In this document: in pieces, positions 56,801 to 64,000 of the stretch
How positions within the stretch are numbered: position 1 is the stretch's first letter
Layout: each line of letters opens with the position of its first letter
NCBI RefSeq assembly: GCF_900496995.4
Contig: NC_044019.1
Span: 3,348,001-3,412,000 of the forward strand
Origin: Aquila chrysaetos chrysaetos
Taxonomy: Eukaryota; Chordata; Aves; Accipitriformes; Accipitridae
Length of the DNA: 64,000 nucleotides
Direction of reading: 5' to 3'
The notes under the pieces: generated by a model
The model's input: the letters and a program-made list of their open reading frames with translations, nothing else
Database searches by the model: none
What the model was told of the DNA's origin: nothing
Program-made: the position numbers and the translations under genes

Positions 56801-57409
56801 GCTCTCCCTCTCCCCTTCCCCAGCCATGTTAATTAAACCCAAGTGCTTAATTACAATCTGCTGAATCCCGCGGCTGCTTCCCAGAGCCCGCTAACACTGT
56901 GGGGCCAAGCCCGACCCCCCCAACATCCCCGTAGGAGACGTGGGGGACGGGGGAACCGGGGGAGCATCCCGGCGTCTGTAGGATTTGGGTTGCGGCTCAT
57001 CAGCGGCGTAAACGGATCTTCACGCAACGCATGGAAAAGAGCAAACCCAAGCAGCGGCGCCGGGAAAGTCATCCCTGGGGGTCTTGGCCTCTCCAAGGAA
57101 AGATGGGGACAGATGGCTCAGCCCCGGGGTTGTCCCTGGGCTGCTGGCAGGTCCCCCAAGGGGTGCGGAGGGAAGGGGATGCTCAGCCGGTGCCCGGCAA
57201 GCTCCTGATGACACCGGCTGCTGGCAATAAAAAAATAATCGAGGCAAATAAGGTGAAGGCTGGCGGCAGCATGCGGGGCTGCGAGCCGGGGTGGGGGGAG
57301 CCAGCGTACCCACCGTCCTTCCCCGCCTGGTCGCCCACCGGTGGGTGCCCGGGGCAGAGGGGTGCCCGGCGGGGGGGGTGGACTGACCCTGTCACCCTCC
57401 TGCCCGCAG
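50871..57409. other. HPCAL4-CYRI head-to-head intergenic region
   Basis: About 6.5 kb between two divergently transcribed genes. It is GC-rich with long homopolymers (G18 at 54356-54373, G22 at 54600-54621, C11 at 54766-54776) and a G-rich minisatellite. Very long frames occur on both strands (for example 54910-56163 minus and 55617-56864 plus), but their translations are Gly/Pro/Ala/Arg-rich and match no family; I treat them as stop-poor GC sequence. The promoter and any first exon of the CYRI gene should lie toward the right end. Confidence 0.55.
51021..51130 (+). repeat. G-rich minisatellite, about 4 copies
   Basis: About four head-to-tail copies of a unit near 28-30 bases, core GATGCTGGGACTGGGATGGG followed by a variable G run. 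It has clear G-quadruplex potential on the plus strand. Confidence 0.85.
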
Positions 57410-57494
57410 GTCCCCGCCAGCCCATGAAGTGATTCGGGTGGGTGGCACAGCCTCTGCTCCTGCCATAGCCGCCGCCGCCGCACCGGGCACCGAG
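57410..57494 (+). other. CYRI-like: Candidate noncoding 5' exon of the CYRI-like gene
   Basis: An 85-base segment has a strong acceptor (branch-like CTGAC, pyrimidine tract, CCCGCAG) and a GTAAGG donor. Both coding first exons of the CYRI gene begin with acceptors, so an upstream untranslated exon must exist, and this is the best candidate I see. It contains a minimal upstream open frame, ATG-AAG-TGA (57424-57432). An AT-rich TATA-like stretch lies at about 57226-57240. Exon status is inferred from splice signals only. Confidence 0.4.
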
Positions 57495-58057
57495 GTAAGG
57501 ACCCAGGGCTGTGGCCGTGGGGTGGGTGGGATGCTCCGGCGCGGGCACCAGACCCCCAAACCGGGTCCGTGGGGCAGAAATCCCAGTTGGGGTCTTCCCC
57601 TGTCCATGGGGGATACCCAGCCCCGTCACCTGGGGGAACCGGCATGACCCTGTGGGGGTCACCTGGGGCAGCCCCCCCCCGTCCCCCGGCCGAGCATGGG
57701 GGGCCAGGGCGGAGGAACCGGGGTGCCTCGGGGGAGGCGGCGAGGCCAGGGGCGACCACAGGAAGAGTGATGCTCACGAACCCGCGCCCCGCTTCCCTCC
57801 CCGCCTCGGCAAACGGCAGCGGCTGAAGTGCCGGGGGGAGAGCCGCCACGTTTTGGCAGATGCTCACACCCGTGCGCCTCGGCCGGGGAGGGTTTGGGGC
57901 TGGGGACAGCGGGGCCGTGGGGTGCAGAGCCCGGCAGGACGGGCGCAGGTAGGTGCCACGGCAGCAGCGGTGGGGGCTCGGGTGTGCCGGGGTGTCCGGC
58001 CGGCGGCACCGGTGCTGTTCCACTCTGTTCTGTTTCTCTCGCTCAGGTCTGCTGGCC

Positions 58058-58127
58058 ATGGGCAACCTGATAAAGGTATTGGGCAAAGATTTAGAAAACT
58101 GTCCTCATTTTTTCCTGGATTTTGAAA
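58058..58127 (+). CDS. CYRI-like: CYRI-like alternative first coding exon 1a (CYRIA-type)
   Basis: Encodes [20 protein letters not shown] then DFE plus one base; the exon itself starts at 58047 after CTCGCTCAG and ends with donor GTAAGT. The PHFFLDFE end resembles CYRIA. The start context is strong (GCCATGG). Spliced to 60080 it gives DFENAQPTE, the family consensus, and a 323-residue protein. Confidence 0.88.
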
Positions 58128-61100
58128 GTAAGTCCCGTGAGCAGGGCGGGCGCGGGGAGGGGGCCAGGGCCGCCACCGCGGCTGCTCTCCGGAAGATGGG
58201 GACAGGCACGGCGTCCCCGAGCAGCCCCGTGTCCCCAGGCGCCTTGGGGACATACCCCGCAAAGGGCTGAGTGGGGCAGGGGAGCGGGACCCCAAGAGAT
58301 GCCCTGACCCTGAAAGCGTGGGGAGACGTCCCCGGCCGAGTGGCGGGGATACAGGATACGTCCCGGCAGCGGGACCTGGCCCACGAGGACCTCAGGGATG
58401 TGCCCGCTGCTGTTAGTCGATGGCACCGGGTGGCCGTGCGGCACGTCCCCTGCCACCGCCACGGCAGGGACAGCTTGGAGGCCAGGGATGCCGGGGAAGG
58501 AGGAGGGAAGGATCCGTGCCGCCTGCCTTGCCGGGAAGGGCGGCGCGGTGGTCGCAGCCTGCGCCTGAGGGATGGGGATTGGGGACCCCGGTTCAGCCCA
58601 GGGGATCTGCCCCAGTTTCCCACTGGCCTGGGCTAACTGGGAGAGGAAAGCACGGCTCTCGGACCTCCCAGGCTGGCACGGGGGAGATGGTGACCGCCGT
58701 GGCCAGATGCCAGACCCGGTGCAGCCCTGTGGCCCCCCCCCCGTTCCTCCCTCTCCCCCCCCCCCCCTTCCTCCCAGGGCACAGCTCAGAGCAAGAGCGA
58801 GGGTGGGGGGTAAAAATAGTGCAGCAGCAGCAGCAACTGCTCGCCCCGGCGGGGAGAGGCCGCGCGCAGCTCGCCGCACCACCTCCGGCATCGGCGCATC
58901 CCAAAATAGCTGGGGCTGGGGTCACGCAGCCACCCCGCTCCCACAGCGAGGGACCTTCTTGGCTCCTCGTGGGGGGTCCTTCGAGGCGGCACAGTCTTCG
59001 CTCGCCTCCAACCCCCGCCGCAGCCCCCCACCCCCGGCACTGTGGGGGCTCCCCGGGACACCCCCCCGCCCCCAATTTTGGGGCTGGCTCCGCAGCTTGG
59101 TGGGGATGGGGGGGAAATACCTGTAGCCAAGATTTCAGGGACTCGTTCACCGCTTCACCCTCCTCGCCGGAGCCCGGCGGCTCTCTCCTCCCTTCGCTCC
59201 TTCCTCTCCATCACCCCATCCGCCAGCGCTCATCACCATCGGGGTGGGGGGGAAGAGGCTGCAGCCCGGGGCCGGGAGCAGCCGTGGGGTCACCCGCCGG
59301 CCGGGGGGATCACCTCGAGCCCCCGGGGAGCAGCGGGGGGGAGGACAGGGGCTCCGGCTGCCGCCGGCCGCTGCCCTCAGCCCAGCACCTCTTCCCCGAG
59401 CACCACCTCACCATCATGCTTTTTTCCTCTTGTTTCTTCTCTTGCAGGTTTCACATGGGGAACCTTCTTAAAGTGTTGACTTATAACGAACTTGACCAAG
59501 GCCCTAATTTTTTCCTTGACTTTGAAAGTGAGATGGGATTTTTATTTTCTTTTTTTTGTTTCGTACTTATTCTGAGTTCCACATCCACACCATTTTGAGT
59601 TCTCGTACCCGTCGCCCATCGCATCGCGCCCATCCCAGACTTCCTCCCCCCCCCCCCCCCCCAAACCTTTGCCGTCCGGGGGTCTCCCCGGGGGGGGGGG
59701 GGCCGCGGCCGCTGGGGCAGACCCGTGGCCGGGGGCTATCGCTCCGCACCTCTTCCCCGGGGCACTTTGCAGCCCGTTGGGGCCAGCCCGGGGCTGGGGG
59801 CTGCTCGGGGACCCCTGTGAGCAGGACCACGGTCGCAGGGCAGCCAGGACTCACCCCCCCCCCCCCCTGCCCCCCCCCCCCCACCCCAACCCCGTGGCTT
59901 GGCTAGAGCTCGGGCAAGGAGACGGACCAGGGGGAGAAACCCGCCAGGAAGGGCTGCGGGCTGGCGGGAGAGCCGCGGGACGGGGTGCTGGCACCCCACT
60001 CCGGCTCTTGCCGCCCAGAGCCCCGCTCAGAGCCCTCCGGGTTTCTCTCCCCCCCCCTCCCCGGGGCGCTGCCCTGCAGATGCGCAGCCGACCGAGGCCG
60101 AGACGGCGGTGTGGAACCAGGTGAACGCCGTGCTGGAGGAGGCGCAGGCAATCCTGGCCGAGCTGCAGTCGTACACGGGTGCCGGGCAGGAGATCCGAGA
60201 GGTGGGGGCAACCCCAGAGCCCGATGACCACCGTGGCTTGGGGCAACCGCTGATGCTCTTTTCCCCCCGCCCCAGGCCATCCAAAACCCCGGGGACCTGC
60301 GGCTGCAGGAGAGGGCCTGGAGCGCCGTCTGCCCCCTCGTCGCCAAGCTGAAGCGCTTCTATGAGTTTTCCCTGCGGCTGGGTGAGCACCCCGAATCCCC
60401 GTTTCCCCCTTCCTTATATTCCCCCGTCGCATCTCGCATCCTTCCCCTGATGCAGGAACGGGGCAGGTCTGGGGGGGAGCCCTGGCCATGGGGTGCGCTC
60501 AGGTGTGGATGCTGCGCTGCCCCGTGCCTCAGTTTCCCCAGCCGGGGCTGGGGAGGTGCACAGGAGCAGGAGGGGGACCAGCGGTGCTTCGTCCCCAGAG
60601 AACGCCCTGCGGAGCCTGCTGGAGGCCCTCACCAGCCCCCCGTACGCTCCGACCCAGCACCTCGAGCGGGAGCAAGCCTTGGCCAAGCAGTTTGCCGAGA
60701 TCCTCCACTTCACCCTCAGCTTCGATGAGCTCAAGGTACCTCCCTGTGGCCCCCTCGTGTGGGATGAGGGCTGGGGGGGGGGGCCTGCAGGGTCCCCACA
60801 CTGGGACCATGCAAAAGCCGTGAGCCAGCGCAGTCCCTTGGGACCGTCGAGGTTCGCCCCGAGCCGGCCGTGGCCCCCACCCCAGCCCCTAACGCGGGAC
60901 TCCCCTCGGCAGATGACCAACCCTGCCATCCAGAACGACTTCAGCTACTACAGAAGGACCATCAGCCGAAATCGCATTAACAACCTGCAGGTGAGAGGAC
61001 AAAGCCGTTCCCCGCGCCCCCCCCCCAGAGGTCGACTCCCCCAAGGGGGGGGTCACAGGACTGGGGATGGTTTGGGGTGGGGGTCGGCCACCCCAATGGT

Positions 61101-62146
61101 CCCCATCATCCTCCTCCCCTGCAGCTGGACGCGGAGAGCGAGGTGAACAACGAGATGGCCAACAGGATGTCCCTCTTCTACGCCGAGGCCACCCCCATGC
61201 TCAAAACACTCAGCAATGCCACCACCAAGTTCGTTTCGGAGGTGAGAGAGGCCGGGGGGGGGGGGGACACCCTCAGGGTGGGGGGAAGCCCCCCTCCAGC
61301 CCCGGCACCATGCAGGGGTCAGGAGGGGAAACGGCAGCCGGGACCTGCTGGGTTTCAGAACAAGACCCTTCCGATCGAGGACACAACCGACTGCCTGAGC
61401 ACCATGGCGTGTGTCTGCAGGGTGATGCTGGAGACCCCGTGAGTACCTCGCACAGGGTGGGGGGGGACATCTCGGTGCCAGGGTCCCTCTGCCACCCCCC
61501 CCCGGGCTCAGCCGGCCCCTCTCCCGGCGCAGGGAGTACCGAAGCCGTTTCACCAACACCGAGACCCTCCTCTTCTGCATGCGGGTGATGGTCGGCGTCA
61601 TCATCCTCTACGACCACGTCCACCCCGTGGGGGCCTTCGCGAAGACCTCCAAGATCGACGTGAGTGGCCGGGGGGGTGCGGTGGAGGGGGGTTACAGCCA
61701 TCCCGCTCATCCCAGTGTAGCTGTGATGCCTGGGGGTCCCTAGCCCTGGATGTTCCCTGTGGGGACATCTCTGAGCTGGTCCGGAGGGGAACTTGTCCCG
61801 CTCCCCAAGCAGCGAGGAGGAGGATGGGGAGGAAGGGGGAAAGCCCCGCCATGGTGTGTCCGGCTGCTCACTGCCTCTCTCGCTCCCCCCCACCAGATGA
61901 AAGGCTGCATCAAAGTCTTGAAAGACCAACCCTCAACCAGCACTGAGGGGCTCCTGAATGCTCTGAGGTGAGCCAAGGGGCTGGGGCACATGGGGGGGGG
62001 ATACGGCATCCCCCGATGGGGCTGTGGGATGATGGCAGAGCGGGTCGGGGCACGGCGGGGTGACCGTCCCCTCTCCGTCCAGGTACACCACCCGGCACCT
62101 CAATGACGACACCACGTCCAAACAGATCCGGGCCCTGCTGCAGTGA
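58058..62146 (+). CDS. CYRI-like: Third CYRI/FAM49 paralogue, CYFIP-related Rac1 interactor (whole gene)
   Basis: CYRI proteins bind active Rac1 through a fold shared with CYFIP and restrain the WAVE/Scar-Arp2/3 complex at the leading edge. One of two first exons (58058-58127 or 59455-59527) joins exons 60080-60201, 60276-60381, 60599-60735, 60913-60990, 61125-61241, 61359-61438, 61533-61659, 61897-61967 and 62083-62146. All have GT/AG borders and correct phase. The products are 323 or 324 residues, the lengths of CYRIA and CYRIB. Gly2 for N-myristoylation is present in both forms (reported for CYRI-B). The Rac1-contacting pair of CYRI-B, Arg160-Arg161, is kept at exactly that position ([13 protein letters not shown]). 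The gene looks fully functional. Position beside HPCAL4 and differences from both known proteins make it a distinct paralogue, not CYRIA or CYRIB. Confidence 0.93.
59455..59527 (+). CDS. CYRI-like: CYRI-like alternative first coding exon 1b (CYRIB-type)
   Basis: Encodes [20 protein letters not shown] then LDFE plus one base; the exon starts at 59448 after TTCTCTTGCAG and ends with donor [16 protein letters not shown] resembles the main CYRIB form. The start context is weaker than in 1a (C at -3, G at +4). Spliced to 60080 it gives a 324-residue protein. Confidence 0.92.
59646..59883 (+). repeat. Poly-C/poly-G tracts in the CYRI-like intron
   Basis: A C17 run at 59646-59662, a G run near 59690-59702 and C-rich tracts at 59851-59883. 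Similar runs lie at 58734-58770 and 61257-61266. They are simple sequence typical of GC-rich avian microchromosomes. Confidence 0.85.
60080..60201 (+). CDS. CYRI-like: CYRI-like coding exon 2
   Basis: Completes the split Asn codon and continues [20 protein letters not shown] to GAGQEIRE. Acceptor CCCTGCAG, donor GTGGGG. Common to both isoforms. Confidence 0.93.
60276..60381 (+). CDS. CYRI-like: CYRI-like coding exon 3
   Basis: Encodes [20 protein letters not shown] then [15 protein letters not shown] plus one base, with acceptor CGCCCCAG and donor GTGAGC. Matches the AIQNP...LQEKAW...LKRFYEFS block of CYRIA/B. Confidence 0.93.
60599..60735 (+). CDS. CYRI-like: CYRI-like coding exon 4
   Basis: Encodes [20 protein letters not shown] then [20 protein letters not shown] and [26 protein letters not shown] is invariant in the family. 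Donor GTACCT. Confidence 0.95.
60913..60990 (+). CDS. CYRI-like: CYRI-like coding exon 5 (Rac1-binding arginines)
   Basis: Twenty-six codons: [20 protein letters not shown] and RINNLQ. The YYRRT arginines fall at residues 160 and 161 of the 1b isoform, the residues reported as needed for Rac1 binding in CYRI-B. Confidence 0.95.
61125..61241 (+). CDS. CYRI-like: CYRI-like coding exon 6
   Basis: Thirty-nine codons: [20 protein letters not shown] then [19 protein letters not shown]. Phase 0 on both sides, acceptor CCCTGCAG, donor GTGAGA. Confidence 0.95.
61359..61438 (+). CDS. CYRI-like: CYRI-like coding exon 7
   Basis: Encodes [20 protein letters not shown] then RVMLET and two bases of Pro. 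Acceptor GTTTCAG, donor GTGAGT. Confidence 0.95.
61533..61659 (+). CDS. CYRI-like: CYRI-like coding exon 8
   Basis: Completes Pro and encodes [20 protein letters not shown] then [20 protein letters not shown] and [18 protein letters not shown] is a family hallmark. Donor GTGAGT. Confidence 0.95.
61897..61967 (+). CDS. CYRI-like: CYRI-like coding exon 9
   Basis: Encodes [20 protein letters not shown] then NAL and two bases of Arg. Acceptor CCACCAG, donor GTGAGC. Confidence 0.95.
62083..62146 (+). CDS. CYRI-like: CYRI-like coding exon 10 and stop
   Basis: Completes Arg and encodes [20 protein letters not shown] before TGA, the typical CYRI C-terminus. Confidence 0.95.
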
Positions 62147-62730
62147 GCGCGGGGCAGCCGCCGGAGCCAGCCCCGACCCCGCACGCGTCACCGTGTCACC
62201 TACGCCCATGACCATACCGCTCATTTTGTACAGAAGGAAAAGGGACAGTAAGAAATACACCGAAATACAAAAAAAAAAAAAAAAAAAAAAATCAAAACGG
62301 CCCAAGGCCACCCCTCCATGCACTCCTGACCCCTTCCCACCTCCACCCCCCCTCAAATCAGCACCCATTTACTGGACACAAGGTGCAGGTGGCACCACGG
62401 GGACACTGCGCCGGGGGTGCTGGGGCTAGGCAGGATAGACCCGGGCAGGGATGTGCCGATGGGGCCGACGGCAGCGAGCGTCCGCGGCACGGGGGGCACC
62501 TTGGGGAGGGGGGAAAGGGGCAGGTGCCGCCCCCGTCCCCATCCTCGTCCCCGAGCATCCGGCTGTGGAGGAGGAGGAATAAGCATCCCTGCGGATCTGC
62601 ACTGACTTTGGTGGAAACGGCTCAGTCTCACCTGGTAGATTTTTAATATGAGCAATTAAATCTCCACTCACCTCTTCTTTTCTACATTTTTTTTTTTTTG
62701 GGGTGTGAAATAAAACGACATTTAATCTGT
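62147..62730 (+). terminator. CYRI-like: CYRI-like 3' UTR and poly(A) signal
   Basis: AATAAA at 62709-62714 follows a T-rich stretch and precedes a moderately GT-rich CTGTTCGTGGCTGG, giving a 3' UTR of about 0.58 kb. An internal run of 23 A (62269-62291) is genomic and could cause false internal priming in oligo-dT cDNA libraries. Confidence 0.65.
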
Positions 62731-64000
62731 TCGTGGCTGGAGCGGGGCCGTCTCTGCTGCATCCCATCCCACGCCGCACCGGCTGGAAGCACCCGGATCA
62801 CCGTGCCTGCCCCTCGTGGGCCAGGGACCCCATCCGTGACACCCCTGGGACTGAACCCCCCCCCTCCAGGGACCACGTCCCCCCCCTCCATGATGCTGTG
62901 GGGACCCGTCCCTGCTGGGAAAAATCCCATCTCCCAACCCCACCGTGACACTGTCAGTGACCAGGAGCTCCTGAAGGGACAACAGCCCAGGGTGCCCCCC
63001 CCCTCCATGGTGGTGCTGCCCCCCCCTCACCCCCCCCCAGCTGCCCCTAAGCCAGCCCATCCAGGGCACACTCCTGCCCCAGCAACTCCAGACTGGGAGA
63101 ACTGGGAGACTGCTGGAAGCCATGGCTGGCTGCCACGGGCCCGTCCCTTTGCCGGCAGATGGCCCTGTGACACCGTGACAAAGCAGCCCTGGAGGCCCCC
63201 CCCCTCCCAGCATCCCCCCCAGCTCCACCATAAGGGGACCCACTCGCCCCCCCCCCCCCCCCAAGCCCCCCAAACTGGGGGATGCCCCGACGGACACCCT
63301 GCAGCGCAGGGCCCCGTACCAGCCCTCGGCGGGGGCTGCATCACCCTCCCACCCCCGCCATGGGGACACCCCAAGACTCGTCCTGCTGCGGCCACGCTCC
63401 TGGGGTGCAGGGCCAAGTCCCCCCGAGTTTGGTGTCCCGCCAGCCGGACGGTGCTCTCCTTCCCGCTGCCTTTCCCACCGGGCAGCCGTGGGCAGCTGCC
63501 TGCACTGCCGGCCCCCCCCCCTCGCTGCCCGGGGACGGTGGGCACCTCACGTCTGACACCAGGACCCCAGAACCTTTGTGGAGGGTGGCTCTCTGATGGC
63601 ATGCCCATGCCTCAGTTTCCCCACCTGTGCAATGGGTGACAACCGCTGCCTCCAGTGTGTGCTGGAGGGCGCACGGGCAGGGTCCCCACAGCCTCCTGCG
63701 CTCTGGACCCCCCCCCCCCCGAATTGCTCAGGGTGCCAACATGGGGACACCCATCCCACCCACCGCAGCCCGGCACAGCCCCCACGTCTCCAAATCTGCA
63801 TGGGCACCCACCAGCACCCCCGGCCACGGCAGCCGCGGGGGATCGTGAGCAGCACAAGGAGGGGACAAAGAGGGGAAAAGACCTGGCAGCCCCCAGCCCT
63901 TTGGATACTGGCGTTTCCTGGGCCCGGTGCCAGGATCCAGCCGCGCACACCCGGGCTTTGCCGCCAAAGCCACCAAACTCCCGCGCGGCACGGGACGCAC
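62731..64000. other. Downstream flank, no gene seen
   Basis: GC-rich, with several poly-C runs (about 63249-63262 and 63711-63720). Open frames exist on both strands but are low-complexity and match no known family. Confidence 0.55.

Noticed and set aside
62269-62291. A23 run as a retroposon tail or the end of the CYRI transcript
   Set aside because: No AATAAA lies 10-30 bases before it, no target-site duplication was seen, and a proper poly(A) signal follows at 62709.

Overview
The window is vertebrate nuclear DNA, most likely from a bird or other archosaur/reptile. Gene content and order (PABPC4 - HEYL - NT5C1A - HPCAL4) match the segment around MYCL on human 1p34. Introns are compact, the right half is very GC-rich with many long poly-C/poly-G tracts, and I see no recognisable full-length interspersed element. 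Together these suggest an avian microchromosome (inference). There are no operons, CRISPR arrays, tRNA or rRNA genes.

Layout. 1-5641: AT-rich first intron of PABPC4 (minus strand), with its first coding exon at 5642-5834 and a CpG-island promoter to about 6900. 6.9-12.6 kb: no gene seen; it probably includes the HEYL 3' UTR. 12,618-19,790: HEYL (minus), five coding exons giving a 322-residue bHLH-Orange Notch effector, with a CpG-island promoter up to about 20.35 kb. 20.4-35.4 kb: a 15-kb gene desert holding several candidate regulatory clusters. 35,401-44,410: NT5C1A (minus), six coding exons, 358 residues, TATA promoter. 47,950-48,978: HPCAL4 (minus), three coding exons, 191 residues, with a 3' poly(A) signal at 46,702 and a noncoding first exon in a CpG island near 50.7 kb. 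About 57,410-62,146 (plus): a complete CYRI/FAM49 gene, ending at a poly(A) signal at 62,709. I recognise no further gene to 64,000.

The most interesting object is the CYRI/FAM49 gene. Humans have two such genes, CYRIA beside MYCN on 2p24 and CYRIB beside MYC on 8q24. This one lies in the MYCL-type neighbourhood, so it fits the expected third whole-genome-duplication paralogue, which is absent from the human 1p34 order as I know it. It has two alternative first coding exons, one CYRIA-like and one CYRIB-like, giving proteins of 323 or 324 residues. Reading frame makes the two exons mutually exclusive: joining both creates an early stop.

Functionally the genes are independent (mRNA poly(A) binding, Notch-responsive repression, AMP dephosphorylation, neuronal calcium sensing, Rac1-WAVE restraint). 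They are linked by shared descent as a paralogon, not by a common pathway.
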